Source: Actinoplanes siamensis (GTDB lineage Bacteria; Actinomycetota; Actinomycetes; Mycobacteriales; Micromonosporaceae). Taken from it: a stretch of DNA of 64,000 nt. Position 1 is the stretch's first letter. The number at the start of each line of letters is the position of its first letter. Below, one piece after another: positions 9,157-18,727 of the stretch. The position numbers and the translations under genes are program-made. The stretch lies in the NCBI RefSeq assembly GCF_016862395.1, contig NZ_BOMW01000057.1, forward strand, positions 23,404 to 87,403. The letters are read 5' to 3'. The notes beneath the pieces were generated by a model. It did not search any database, was not told the DNA's origin, and was given only the letters and a program-made list of their open reading frames with translations.

Positions 9157-10785
9157 ATGAGCGAACACGTTTCCGACAGCGCCGAGTGGCAGGCGCTCCA
9201 GGGCCACGCGGAGAAGTTTTCGGCGGTCCACCTGCGCGACCTGTTCGACAGCGACCCGCAGCGCGGCGAGCGCTACGCCGCCGAGGTCGCCGGCCTTTAC
9301 GTCGACTACAGCAAGAACCTGGTCACCGACGAGGTGCTGGCCGCGCTGTTCGCGCTGGCCGGCCGGGCCCGGCTGAGCGAGCGGATCACCGCGATGTTCG
9401 CCGGCGAGCACATCAACGTCACCGAGGACCGGGCGGTCCTGCACACCGCGCTGCGCCTGCCGCGGGACGCGTCGCTGGTGGTCGACGGGCAGGACGTGGT
9501 CGCCGACGTGCACGAGGTGCTCGACCGGATGGGCGCGTTCGCCGACAAGGTGCGGTCCGGGGAGTGGACCGGGCACACCGGCCAGCGCATCCGGACCGTG
9601 GTGAACATCGGCATCGGCGGCTCGGACCTGGGCCCGGTGATGGCGTACGAGGCGCTGAAGGACTACTCGCAGCGCGACATCGAGGTGCGCTTCGTCTCCA
9701 ACATCGACCCGACCGATCTGTACGAGAAGACGCGCGATCTCGACCCGGCGACGACGCTGTTCATCATCGTCTCCAAGACGTTCACCACGCAGGAGACGCT
9801 GACCAACGCCCGCGAGGCGCGCAACTGGCTGCTGGCGACCCTCGAGGACGACGCCGCCGTCGCCAAGCACTTCGTCGCGGTCAGCACGAACGCCGCGAAG
9901 GTGGCCGACTTCGGCATCGACACCGACAACATGTTCGGCTTCTGGGACTGGGTGGGTGGCCGCTACTCGCTGCCGTCGGCGGTCGGCCTCTCCGTGCTGA
10001 TCGCGATCGGCAAGGAGCAGTTCGCCGACATGCTCGCCGGCTACCACCAGGTCGACGAGCACTTCCGGACCACGCCGATCGAGCGGAACGTCCCGGCGCT
10101 GCTCGGCCTGATCAACGTCTGGTACGACACGTTCCTGGGCGCCCAGTCGCACGCGGTCCTGCCGTACGCGCAGTACCTGCACCGCTTCGCCGCGTACCTC
10201 CAGCAGCTCACCATGGAGAGCAACGGCAAGTCCGTCCGGCTCAACGGTGACCGCGTCACCTACCAGACCGGCGAGATCTTCTGGGGCGAGCCCGGCACCA
10301 ACGGCCAGCACGCCTTCTACCAGCTCCTCCACCAGGGCACCAAGCTGATCCCGGCGGACTTCATCGGCTTCAGCCAGCCCAACCACGACATCGGCGAGAT
10401 GCACGACCTGTTCATGTCGAACTTCCTGGCCCAGACCGGCGCCCTGGCGTTCGGCCGCACGCTGGAGCAGGTCCGGGCCGAGGGCACCAAGCCCGAGGTG
10501 GCCCCGCACCGGGTGATGCCGGGCAACCACCCGACGACGACGATCCTCGCCGACAAGCTGACGCCGTCCACGTTGGGCCAGCTGGTGGCGCTCTACGAGC
10601 ACATCACATTCACCCAGGGCGTGATCTGGGAGATCAACTCGTTCGACCAGTGGGGCGTGGAGCTCGGCAAGGTGATGGCCAACCAGCTCGCGCCGAAGCT
10701 GACCGCCGCGGAGCCGCCCGCCGAGGACGCGGATTCGTCGACGAACGCGCTGATCAAGAGGTACCGGGCCGCCCGCGGCCGCTGA
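9157..10785 (+). CDS. pgi: Glucose-6-phosphate isomerase
   Basis: Cytoplasmic enzyme interconverting glucose 6-phosphate and fructose 6-phosphate, 542 aa, the normal length for the long bacterial type. The sugar-phosphate-binding SIS signature GIGGSDLGP is present, as are a later block with ESNGKSV and the C-terminal signature region FDQWGVELGK. The ATG at 9157 has GGAG at 9144-9147 with 9-base spacing; a GTG 30 bases upstream in frame lacks this. It stands alone, with pseudogene debris before it and a separately promoted gene after it. Confidence 0.97.
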   Translation: MSEHVSDSAEWQALQGHAEKFSAVHLRDLFDSDPQRGERYAAEVAGLYVDYSKNLVTDEVLAALFALAGRARLSERITAMFAGEHINVTEDRAVLHTALRLPRDASLVVDGQDVVADVHEVLDRMGAFADKVRSGEWTGHTGQRIRTVVNIGIGGSDLGPVMAYEALKDYSQRDIEVRFVSNIDPTDLYEKTRDLDPATTLFIIVSKTFTTQETLTNAREARNWLLATLEDDAAVAKHFVAVSTNAAKVADFGIDTDNMFGFWDWVGGRYSLPSAVGLSVLIAIGKEQFADMLAGYHQVDEHFRTTPIERNVPALLGLINVWYDTFLGAQSHAVLPYAQYLHRFAAYLQQLTMESNGKSVRLNGDRVTYQTGEIFWGEPGTNGQHAFYQLLHQGTKLIPADFIGFSQPNHDIGEMHDLFMSNFLAQTGALAFGRTLEQVRAEGTKPEVAPHRVMPGNHPTTTILADKLTPSTLGQLVALYEHITFTQGVIWEINSFDQWGVELGKVMANQLAPKLTAAEPPAEDADSSTNALIKRYRAARGR

Positions 10786-10818
10786 TTTCTGTCGGACCGT
10801 GCTTCTAGGCTCAGTGCC

Positions 10819-11895
10819 GTGGATGTGACTACGGCACTGAGCCTCCGCATGGCCAGCCTGCTGCTCGGCGGGATCACCAAGGATTCGACCCTCGCGGTCA
10901 CCGAGTGGTTCGGCGCCCTGCAGGCGCAGGATCTCAACAGCGTGCTCTGGTCGCTCGGCGTGCGCCTGCCCGGCCGCACCCTCCCGGAGATCGTCGCGGA
11001 GACCGAGCGGCGCGACGTCGTGCGCACCTGGCCGATGCGGGGCACGGTGCACCTGATCCCGTCCGCCGATGCCCACTGGATGCTGGAGCTGACCGGTGTG
11101 CGCGCGCTGGCCGGCGCGGCGAAACGCCGCGAGTTCCTGGGCCTTTCCGAGGCCGACGCGGACCGGGCCGCCGAGATCCTCGGCGCCGCCCTCAAGGGCG
11201 GCGGCCGCCTGACGCGATCCTCCTGCGTGGCCGCGATCAACGAGGGCGGCGTCCAGGTGAGCGGTCACCTCGGTTACCACCTGTTGTGGTACGCGAGCCA
11301 GCGGGGCATCACCGCGATCGCCCCGAACGAGGGCTCCGAGCAGACGTTCGTGCTGCTCGACGAGTGGGCGCAGCGGCGGAACACGCCGTCCCGGGAGGAT
11401 GCGCTGGGCATCCTCGCGCGCCGCTATTTCCGCAGTCACGGACCCACGACGGCGAAGGACTTCGCCGGCTGGACGATGCTCACCATGAAGGACGCGAAGG
11501 CCGGGATCGCCGCCGCGGGCCTGGCGCGGGTCGACGTCGAGGGCGCCGAGATGTGGGCCGACCCGGCGGCGCTGGAGGCCGGCCCGGCCCACGGGTGGCA
11601 CGCGCTGCCCGGCTTCGACGAGTACCTGCTGGGTTACAAGGACCGTTCGATGATGGCCACCCCGGAGATGTTGAAGAGCATCATCCCCGGCAACAACGGC
11701 ATCTTCCAGCCCACGCTGGTGCGGGACGGCAGGGTGCGCGCCGTCTGGAAGCGCACGGTCGGCAAGAAGGCGGTCTCGGTGGTGGTCTCCCCGCTGACCC
11801 CGTTCACCGCCCGGGACTGGGCGGACGCGGAGGAGGCCCTGCAACCGTACGGCACGTTCCTCGGCCTTCCAGTAACTGTTAAGAAACTTGAATAA
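10819..11895 (+). CDS. Winged-helix DNA-binding-domain protein (HTH_42 family)
   Basis: A 358-aa cytoplasmic protein matching the winged-helix family that includes bacterial YcaQ-like proteins: the N-terminal WFGALQAQD segment, the VRTWPMRGTVHL block, and the C-terminal PGFDEYLLGYKDR block. YcaQ members are linked to DNA interstrand-crosslink repair; whether this paralogue shares that role is unknown. The GTG start has no Shine-Dalgarno, but TAGGCT ends 7 bases upstream, suggesting a leaderless transcript. Its last codons contain the first copy of an 11-bp repeat that recurs before the chitinase gene. Confidence 0.8.
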   Translation: MDVTTALSLRMASLLLGGITKDSTLAVTEWFGALQAQDLNSVLWSLGVRLPGRTLPEIVAETERRDVVRTWPMRGTVHLIPSADAHWMLELTGVRALAGAAKRREFLGLSEADADRAAEILGAALKGGGRLTRSSCVAAINEGGVQVSGHLGYHLLWYASQRGITAIAPNEGSEQTFVLLDEWAQRRNTPSREDALGILARRYFRSHGPTTAKDFAGWTMLTMKDAKAGIAAAGLARVDVEGAEMWADPAALEAGPAHGWHALPGFDEYLLGYKDRSMMATPEMLKSIIPGNNGIFQPTLVRDGRVRAVWKRTVGKKAVSVVVSPLTPFTARDWADAEEALQPYGTFLGLPVTVKKLE

Positions 11896-11909
11896 ATGAC
11901 TGTTAAGAA
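11875..11909. promoter_or_regulatory. Direct repeat ACTGTTAAGAA, spaced 24 bp, upstream of chitinase
   Basis: ACTGTTAAGAA occurs at 11875-11885 and 11899-11909, exactly 24 bp apart, in an AT-rich island between the winged-helix gene and the chitinase start at 11980. Same-face spacing (about two helical turns) is typical of operators. Chitinase genes in Streptomyces also carry direct-repeat operators, though of different sequence. Confidence 0.5.
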
Positions 11910-11979
11910 CCCTTGATATTTGTGAACGTGAAAGTCACGATGTGGTGGCACAGGTCATGTTCTCGGTCGAGGAGTCGCC

Positions 11980-13281
11980 ATGGGAGTTCGCCGCCAGTTG
12001 ATCGCGCTGGTCGCCGGGGCGGGGGTGGCACTCGGCTCGGTCGTGGCGTTCGCGGCGACCGGCGAGGCGGCCGTGGCCTGCTCGTCCGTGACCTGGGCCG
12101 AGGGTGTCACGTACACCGCCGGCCAGCAGGTGACCTACCAGTCCAAGCTGTACCAGGCGCTGGTCACCCACACCGCGTACGCCGGCGCCGGCTGGAACCC
12201 GGCCGCCACCCCGACGCTCTGGAAGGACCTCGGGGCCTGTAGTGGCGGCGGCACCCCGACACCCCCGGCGACGTCTCCGACGGTCTCCCCGACCGCGTCC
12301 CCGAGCAGCTCGCCGACGGTCCCGCCGGCCGGCTGCGCGACCCGGGGCCGCCCGGCCGGCAAGGTGCTGCAGGGTTACTGGGAGAACTGGGACGGCGCCG
12401 CCAACGGCGTCCACCCCGGCCTCGGCTGGATCCCGGTCAACGACAGCCGGATCACCCAGCACGGCTACAACGTGCTGATGGCCGCCTTCCCGGTGATCCG
12501 CTCGGACGGCACCGTGCTCTGGGAGAACGGCATGGACGCCGGCGTCAAGGTGCCCACCCCCGCGGAGATCTGCGCGGCCAAGGCGCAGGGCGCCACGGTC
12601 CTGATGTCGATCGGCGGCGCGGCGGCCGGCATCGACCTGAGCTCCAGCGCGGTCGCCGACCGGTTCGTGTCGACCATCGTGCCGATCCTGAAGGCGAACA
12701 ACTTCGACGGCATCGACATCGACATCGAGACCGGGCTCTCCGGCAGCGGCAACATCAACACCCTCTCCACCTCCCAGGCCAACCTGATCCGGATCATCGA
12801 CGGGGTGCTCGCGGCGATGCCGTCGAACTTCGGGCTGACCATGGCGCCGGAGACCGCGTACGTGACCGGTGGCAGCGTCACCTACGGCTCGATCTGGGGC
12901 TCGTACCTGCCGATCATCAAGAGGTATCTGGACAACGGCCGGCTGTGGTGGCTGAACATGCAGTACTACAACGGCTCGATGTACGGCTGCTCCGGCGACT
13001 CCTACGCGGCCGGCACCGTGCAGGGCTTCACCGTGCAGACCCAGTGCCTCAACAACGGTCTCACCATCCAGGGCACGACCATCCGGATCCCGTACGACAA
13101 GCAGGTTCCCGGCCTGCCCGCCCAGCCCGGCGCCGGCGGCGGCTACCTGACGCCGGCCCTGGTGACCCAGGCGTACAACTCGGTCCCGGGCATCAAGGGC
13201 TTGATGACCTGGTCGATCAACTGGGACGGCTCGAAGGGCTGGACCTTCGGCAACAACGTGAAGGCCCTCCAGGGCCGCTGA
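11980..13281 (+). CDS. Secreted chitinase, CBM5/12 plus GH18
   Basis: A 433-aa exported chitinase. Order: signal peptide (1 to about 31), CBM5/12-type chitin-binding domain (about 33-87, with aromatic VTWAEGVTYTAG and LWKDLGAC), a Thr/Pro/Ser linker (about 88-125), then a GH18 barrel from about 126. The GH18 catalytic signature DGIDIDIE is intact, so it should hydrolyse beta-1,4-GlcNAc chains with substrate-assisted retention. Shine-Dalgarno GAGGAG ends 5 bases before the ATG. The repeat operator upstream suggests substrate-controlled expression. Confidence 0.92.
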   Translation: MGVRRQLIALVAGAGVALGSVVAFAATGEAAVACSSVTWAEGVTYTAGQQVTYQSKLYQALVTHTAYAGAGWNPAATPTLWKDLGACSGGGTPTPPATSPTVSPTASPSSSPTVPPAGCATRGRPAGKVLQGYWENWDGAANGVHPGLGWIPVNDSRITQHGYNVLMAAFPVIRSDGTVLWENGMDAGVKVPTPAEICAAKAQGATVLMSIGGAAAGIDLSSSAVADRFVSTIVPILKANNFDGIDIDIETGLSGSGNINTLSTSQANLIRIIDGVLAAMPSNFGLTMAPETAYVTGGSVTYGSIWGSYLPIIKRYLDNGRLWWLNMQYYNGSMYGCSGDSYAAGTVQGFTVQTQCLNNGLTIQGTTIRIPYDKQVPGLPAQPGAGGGYLTPALVTQAYNSVPGIKGLMTWSINWDGSKGWTFGNNVKALQGR

Positions 13282-13300
13282 CCCGCCCGGCCCCCTGACC

Positions 13301-13327
13301 ACCGGCCCGGGTCCTTCCCGGGCCGGT
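13301..13327 (+). terminator. Hairpin after chitinase gene
   Basis: Perfect 11-bp stem ACCGGCCCGGG / CCCGGGCCGGT with loop TCCTT, 20 bases after the stop codon. The remaining 190 bases to the EccC gene hold an AT-richer patch at 13471-13500 and a -10 box, but no gene. Confidence 0.8.
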
Positions 13328-13506
13328 GATCCTTTCCTGCCGGTCGGCCCGTTCCGGGTGGCTCGGCCCCGCCGGCCGGATGCGGCCCGCCAGCGCTCCG
13401 GGCGCGATCCGCGATCCCTCATGGCCCGCACCGCCCCGGGTCCGTGGCCGCGACGCCGTCGTCCACAGGTTGAAGATCAACATTCAGATCGATCAATAGC
13501 AGTGGC

Positions 13507-13512
13507 TAGCCT
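13507..13512 (+). promoter_or_regulatory. Candidate -10 box of leaderless EccC transcript
   Basis: TAGCCT ends 6 bases before the ATG at 13519, and there is no Shine-Dalgarno. This arrangement is typical of actinobacterial leaderless genes and recurs at several genes in this window. Confidence 0.5.
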
Positions 13513-13518
13513 GGTCGC

Positions 13519-16500
13519 ATGCGCATCGTCTACGCGACCGGGGGACGCGAGATCGAGGTGCGGCAGCGCAGCCGCGAGGCGACGCTGGCCGATCTGTTCC
13601 GGGCGATCGGCGTCCCCGATCCCGGCGTCGCCACCGTCGACGGCGTGGCGGTGGCGACGTCCGCCCCCATCGAGGACTCCGGCCTGCACGAGGGCGCGGT
13701 GCTCGACGCGGGGCCGCCACCCGCCACCGGCCCGCCCCTCCCGCCGCCCTACGAGCTGGCGGTCGTCGCCGGTCCGGGCGCCGGCCGGGTCTTCCCGCTG
13801 CCGCCCGGCCGCTGGGTGGCCGGGCGCGGGACCACTGCCGGCCTGCGACTGGACCACGACACCGTCTCACGGGAGCACTGCCTGCTCACCGTCGAGCCCG
13901 GCGGCGTCACCGTGACGGATCTGGGCGCGGCCAACGGCGTACAGCTCAATGGGCTCAGAATGACCGAACCGGCTGCCGTGACCAGCGGTGATGTTCTCGG
14001 CATCGGCGCCCTGGCGCTGACCCTGCGCCGCCTCGCCGACGACGACCGACCGACCGGCCTCGACCTGCGCCGCCACCTCGGTCCCGGCGGCACCGTCTCG
14101 TTCAACCGGCCGCCGCGCGCCGCGCCCCCGGAGGCCCCGGGCCCGATCACCGCGCCCGGCGAGCCACGTGAACCGGCCAAACCGCACTTCAGCATCGCCT
14201 CCACGCTCGGCCCACTGGTCCTCGCGGTGGTCATGGTGCTGTTCACCAAGGACCTCCGGTTCGGGTTGTTCGCGCTGCTCTCCCCACTCATCGGCGTCGG
14301 CACCTACCTGGAGTCGCGCCGGCGCAACCGCAAGGAGGCCGCCGCGGGGCGGCGCGCCTTCGAGGCCGGTCTGGCCGAGCTGGACCAGCGCCTCGCCGAC
14401 GCCGGCCGGGCCGAGCGAGCCCGGCTGCGGCGTCTGCTCGGCGACCCGGCCGAGGCGCTGCGCCGCGCCGCGTTGCCCAGCACCCGGCTCTGGGAGCGCC
14501 GGTCCCACCACGACGACTTCCTGCTGCTCTACGCCGGCATCGCGGACCGCCCGTGGCAGCCCGAGGTCACCGCGGAGACCGGCAGGCTCGCCGCCCCGGT
14601 CGCCGAGCGCGCCGGACGCGCCGTGCTGCCCGGCGCGCCTGTCGAGGTGGCCCTCGGCAATGGCGGTGTGGTCGGGATCGCCGGGCACCGGCCGGCCGCC
14701 CTCGCCGTCGCCCGCAGCCTGCTCTGCCAGGCCGCGGTGCACCACGGCCCGGCCGACCTGACCGTCGCGGTGCTCGTCGACGACGGCCGCCAGCCGGAGT
14801 GGGACTGGTGCAAGTGGCTCCCGCACACCCGCCTGCCCGACGACTCCGGCCGCTGGCTCGCGCACACCCGCGAGCGCGCCGAGGGAATGGCCCGCCAGAT
14901 CTCCGGCGGCGCCGCGATCGGCACGGCGCTCGTCGTGATCGACTCCGATCTGCTCACCGAGGGCGCCCGCGCGCCCGCCCGCGACCTGCTCAACCAGGCA
15001 CGAGCCGCGCCGCCCGCAGCGTTCGGCCCGGCCACGCCGGTGGTGCCGGTCGCCGGGATCGTCCTGGCCGCCAGCGTCGACCGGTTGCCGGCCGCCTGCG
15101 ACACGGTCGTGGAGATCGTCGACGCGGACGGCGACGCGATCGTCCGGCGCCCCGCCGAGGGCCGTGACCTGCCCGGCGTCCTGCTCGCCGGACTGGCCGT
15201 GCCGCAGGCCCGCGCCTGCGCCCGGCACCTGGCCCGCTTCGACGACCCGGAGCTGCGGCGCACCGGCGCCGGCCTGCCCGACGGCGTACGCCTGCTCCCG
15301 ATGCTCGGCCTGACCACTGTCGACGCCGACGGCGTCCGGGAGCGCTGGCGCCGCGCCGACCCGGTCGCGGTCAGCGCGCCGCTCGGCGTGACCGACCGCG
15401 GCGTCTTCACGCTCGACCTGATCCGTGACGGGCCGCACGGCCTGATCGGCGGCACCACCGGCTCCGGCAAGAGCGAACTTTTGCGCAGCCTGGTCGCCGC
15501 CCTCGCCGCGAACGCCGACCCGACCCGGCTCACCTTCGTCCTGATGGACTACAAGGGCGGCGCGGCGTTCGACGAGTGCGCGCGCCTGCCGCACACCGTC
15601 GGCCTGGTCACCGACCTGGACGAGCAGCTCGGCGAGCGGGCGCTGCGCGCCCTGGAGGCCGAGCTGCGGCATCGCGAGCGCAGGCTCCGCGAGGTGCGCT
15701 GCGACAACCTCGCCGAGTACGTCAGCAGCGGCGCCGCCGCCACCGAGCCGATGCCGCGGCTGGTCGTGGTGATCGACGAGTTCGCCACCATGGCCAAGGA
15801 GCTGCCCGACTTCCTCACCGCCCTGGTCGGGATCGCCCAGCGCGGCCGTACCCTGGGCGTGCACCTGATCCTGGCCACCCAGCGGCCGTCCGGCGCGGTC
15901 AACGACAACATCCGGACCAACACCAACCTGCGGATCGCGCTGCGTGTGCAGGACGCGGCCGACTCGGCCGACGTGATCGGCATCCGGGAGGCGGCCGAGC
16001 TGAGCCGGCTGCTGCCCGGCCGGGCCTATGTGCGGCTCGGCCCCGGCGAGGTGGTGCCGATCCAGACCGCCCTGGTCACCGCGGTGTCCGGGGGAGAGGA
16101 CGACGCCCCGGTGTCGGTGCTGCCGTTCGCGTTCGACCCGCCGCCGGTCGGCGGCCGGCGGGCGGACCCGGACGGCCGCACCGATCTGGCCCGCCTGGTC
16201 GACGCGATAGCCGAAGCCGCGGCCGGGCTGCCCGCCCCGCGCCGCCCCTGGCCGGAACCGCTCGGCGGCGACGTCGATCTGGCCACCCTGCCGCCCGATC
16301 CGGACCGGGCCACCGTCGCGCTCGCCGACGACCCGGGCCGCCAGTCGCAGTACCCGATGGGCTGGGACCCGGCCGAGGGCAACCTGCTGCTGTTCGGGAT
16401 CACCGGCAGCGGCACCACGACCACCTGCCAGTCGCTCGCGCTCAGCCTGGCCGTCGCCCGCGGCCCGGACCAGCTCGAGCTGTACGCGATCGACTACGGC

Positions 16501-17694
16501 ACGGGCGACCTCGCCGTCCTCGACGGACTGCCGCACACCGGGGCGGTGATCGCCGCCGACGACCGGGAGCGTCAGGTGCGGCTGATCCGGCACCTGCGCG
16601 CCGAGTTGGACCGGCGCCGCACCCCCGGCGCCGGCCCGCACCGCGCGATCGTGGTGCTGATCGACAACCTGGCCGCGATGCGCGCCGAGTTCGACGACGC
16701 CGAGGGCCTGGCCGTGATCGACACACTGACCCGCCTCTACGCGGACGGCACCGCGGCCGGCCTCCACTTCGCGGTCACCGCCGACCGGTTCAGCACCGTC
16801 CCGCCGGCCTGGACCGCGGTGACCACGCAGCGCTGGCTGTTCCGGCTGCCCGATCCGTACGACTACGTGCAGGTCGGCCTCACCCGTAAGGACGTGCCGG
16901 CGCGCCGGCCCGGCCGGATGGTCGCCCTGCCCGCCGCGCTCCAGGCGCAGGTCGGCCGCCCCTCCCCGTCCCCGGCCGCGATGACCGCGGCGGTCGCCGC
17001 GAAATATCCGGACGCGGCCGTGCACGCCGCCCGGATCGGGGTGCTGCCCACCACGGTCCCGGTCGCCGGCCTGCCCACCGCGGTCCTCGACCGGGAACCG
17101 TGGCGTCTGCCGCTCGGCGTCCGCGAGTCCGACCTGGACACCGCCTGGCTGACCCTCTACGAGGGCGAACACGCGTTGATCGCCGGGCCGGCCCGGTGCG
17201 GGAAGAGCACCACGCTGCTCGGCCTGGCCGCGGCCCTGCGCGGCCGGGCCCACCTGGCGGCCACCGGCGGCCGCCGTTCCCCGCTTCGCGACTGCCCCGG
17301 CCTGGACCGGTTCGCGCCGTCCGGGGGAGCGGCCACCGCGATGCTCGCCGAACTGCGCACGGTCGACGGCCCCGCGGTCCTGCTCCTGGACGACGCGGAG
17401 ACGTTCGACGACGCGGACGGCGCGATCGCCGGGCTGCTCGGCGCCGCCCGCCCCGACCTGCACGTGATCGCCGCGGGCCGGTCGGATTCGCTGCGCACCC
17501 TGTACGGCCACTGGACGCAGACCCTGCGCCGCTCCAAGGTCGGCCTGCTGTTACGCCCCAACATCGATCTGGACGGCGACCTGCTCGGGGTGACGCTGCC
17601 GCGCCGGGCGCCGGTGCGGCTGGGGCCCGGTCGCGGCTACCTCGTCCACAACGGCGAGTGGGACATCGTGCAGACCGCTGCCCCGGCCACCTGA
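13519..17694 (+). CDS. FHA-domain EccC/EssC-type FtsK-SpoIIIE ATPase (type VII secretion)
   Basis: A 1391-aa membrane ATPase of the type VII (ESX/WXG100) secretion family. Order: an N-terminal domain of about 70 residues, an FHA phosphothreonine-binding domain (about 75-170, with GRWVAGRGTT, SREHCLL and NGVQLNG), two TM helices (about 230-265), then three FtsK-like ATPase modules. Walker A is intact in module 1 (GGTTGSGKSE) and module 3 (GPARCGKST); module 2 reads GITGSGTTT, with Thr in place of the Lys. Walker B VVVIDEF follows module 1. The fused FHA domain is EssC-like and could link secretion to Ser/Thr kinase signalling. No EccB, EccD, EccE or MycP gene lies in the window. Confidence 0.92.
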   Translation: MRIVYATGGREIEVRQRSREATLADLFRAIGVPDPGVATVDGVAVATSAPIEDSGLHEGAVLDAGPPPATGPPLPPPYELAVVAGPGAGRVFPLPPGRWVAGRGTTAGLRLDHDTVSREHCLLTVEPGGVTVTDLGAANGVQLNGLRMTEPAAVTSGDVLGIGALALTLRRLADDDRPTGLDLRRHLGPGGTVSFNRPPRAAPPEAPGPITAPGEPREPAKPHFSIASTLGPLVLAVVMVLFTKDLRFGLFALLSPLIGVGTYLESRRRNRKEAAAGRRAFEAGLAELDQRLADAGRAERARLRRLLGDPAEALRRAALPSTRLWERRSHHDDFLLLYAGIADRPWQPEVTAETGRLAAPVAERAGRAVLPGAPVEVALGNGGVVGIAGHRPAALAVARSLLCQAAVHHGPADLTVAVLVDDGRQPEWDWCKWLPHTRLPDDSGRWLAHTRERAEGMARQISGGAAIGTALVVIDSDLLTEGARAPARDLLNQARAAPPAAFGPATPVVPVAGIVLAASVDRLPAACDTVVEIVDADGDAIVRRPAEGRDLPGVLLAGLAVPQARACARHLARFDDPELRRTGAGLPDGVRLLPMLGLTTVDADGVRERWRRADPVAVSAPLGVTDRGVFTLDLIRDGPHGLIGGTTGSGKSELLRSLVAALAANADPTRLTFVLMDYKGGAAFDECARLPHTVGLVTDLDEQLGERALRALEAELRHRERRLREVRCDNLAEYVSSGAAATEPMPRLVVVIDEFATMAKELPDFLTALVGIAQRGRTLGVHLILATQRPSGAVNDNIRTNTNLRIALRVQDAADSADVIGIREAAELSRLLPGRAYVRLGPGEVVPIQTALVTAVSGGEDDAPVSVLPFAFDPPPVGGRRADPDGRTDLARLVDAIAEAAAGLPAPRRPWPEPLGGDVDLATLPPDPDRATVALADDPGRQSQYPMGWDPAEGNLLLFGITGSGTTTTCQSLALSLAVARGPDQLELYAIDYGTGDLAVLDGLPHTGAVIAADDRERQVRLIRHLRAELDRRRTPGAGPHRAIVVLIDNLAAMRAEFDDAEGLAVIDTLTRLYADGTAAGLHFAVTADRFSTVPPAWTAVTTQRWLFRLPDPYDYVQVGLTRKDVPARRPGRMVALPAALQAQVGRPSPSPAAMTAAVAAKYPDAAVHAARIGVLPTTVPVAGLPTAVLDREPWRLPLGVRESDLDTAWLTLYEGEHALIAGPARCGKSTTLLGLAAALRGRAHLAATGGRRSPLRDCPGLDRFAPSGGAATAMLAELRTVDGPAVLLLDDAETFDDADGAIAGLLGAARPDLHVIAAGRSDSLRTLYGHWTQTLRRSKVGLLLRPNIDLDGDLLGVTLPRRAPVRLGPGRGYLVHNGEWDIVQTAAPAT

Positions 17695-17749
17695 CGGTCA
17701 GCCACCTTTACTTGTCGCTCGCCGGCCGGATGCGGGCCTTCCGCGTGCC

Positions 17750-18496
17750 TCATTCGGCGGTCGGGAACGGCCGGCGGTACACGCTGATGTGGTCGGTGCT
17801 GTCCGCGCCGAACGGGTCCCGCCGCCACGTCGCGTAGCGCTCCTCCAGGACCAGACCCGCGGCGGCGGCCATCGCGTCGATCTGCTCGGGCCACTGGTAA
17901 CGCATCCCGAACGGTTGCAGCCGCACCCCGCCGTCGGTGAACGTGATGGTCTGGCGGACGAACGTCTGCGCGGCCCGATCGTACTGATGCAGACGGACGG
18001 TCACCTCCTCCTCGGTCACCGACCGCACCTGCACCTGCTGCTCGTCCCGATCAAAATCGGCCGGGTCCGGAACGAACGCCTCCACCACGAACCGCCCGCC
18101 CAGCGCCAGCACCCGCGCCACGTTGTGGAAGCACTCCTCCTGCCGCCCCGGCACGGTCAGGTTGAACAACGTGTTGAAGACCAGGTAGACCAGCGGGTAC
18201 GGCCCGCGGACCGCCACATCTGCCATGTCCGCGACGAGCACCGCGATCGCGTCCCCGCCCGGCTTGCGGCGCATCAGCTCCACCATCTCGGGCGACGCCT
18301 CGATCCCCTCCACCGGCACACCGCGGTCCGCGAGCGGCAACGCCACGCGCCCGCTGCCGATCGCCAGTTCCAGCACCGGCCCGTCCCTGGCCAGCGCGGT
18401 CAGGAACTCGACCGCGTCGGTCGGGTCGGGGAGGCCTTCGTCGTAGCGGGCGGCCCACTGCCGGCCGAAGAGTCCGGGATCGTCCAACCTGGCCAT
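17750..18496 (-). CDS. Class I SAM-dependent methyltransferase
   Basis: A 248-aa cytoplasmic protein with a Rossmann SAM-binding motif VLELAIGSGRVALPLADRG near residue 42, followed by the acidic VEGIEA strand and an ADMADV adenine-contact region. The substrate is unknown. The C-terminal beta-rich portion (about 150-245) suits a small-molecule methylase. It lies 231 bases downstream of the candidate immunity gene on the same strand, with a hairpin in the gap, so it is probably not part of the toxin operon. Confidence 0.85.
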   Translation of the reverse strand: MARLDDPGLFGRQWAARYDEGLPDPTDAVEFLTALARDGPVLELAIGSGRVALPLADRGVPVEGIEASPEMVELMRRKPGGDAIAVLVADMADVAVRGPYPLVYLVFNTLFNLTVPGRQEECFHNVARVLALGGRFVVEAFVPDPADFDRDEQQVQVRSVTEEEVTVRLHQYDRAAQTFVRQTITFTDGGVRLQPFGMRYQWPEQIDAMAAAAGLVLEERYATWRRDPFGADSTDHISVYRRPFPTAE

Positions 18497-18515
18497 GCCA
18501 CAGGTCTATCCGCCA

Positions 18516-18546
18516 GGCCCGGCATCGGCAACCGGAATGCCGGCCC
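18516..18546 (-). terminator. Candidate terminator of toxin operon
   Basis: A 10-bp stem with one mismatch (18516-18525 with 18537-18546) and an 11-base loop, between the candidate immunity gene and the methyltransferase. The rest of the 231-base gap shows no supported gene. Confidence 0.4.
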
Positions 18547-18727
18547 TCCCGCGCTTCCTCCTGGGCCGGACGACGGGATGACCAGCATCTCGCGGATCGT
18601 GCTTCACCAGCGCTCGTGATCTCCTGAATCGGTGATGGCGGGAGGACCAAGGTGCGGACGCCGCTTTCCTCACTGTCGTGATACTCGAAGGAACGTCGCC
18701 CGGGCAGATGAGCGATGGCGGCCGCGC

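Noticed and set aside
8440..11844. Minus-strand open frame of over 1,100 codons across pgi and the winged-helix gene
   Set aside because: Shadow over most of its length. Only its piece near 8905-8985 is meaningful, as part of the GT39 remnant.
13867..17511. Long minus-strand open frame across EccC
   Set aside because: Antisense shadow of a gene with clear FHA and Walker motifs; composition is Gly/Arg/Ala-rich with no motif.
17750..18496. Methyltransferase as part of the toxin operon
   Set aside because: It is on the same strand but separated by 231 bases including a terminator-like hairpin, and methyltransferases are not usual RHS partners.
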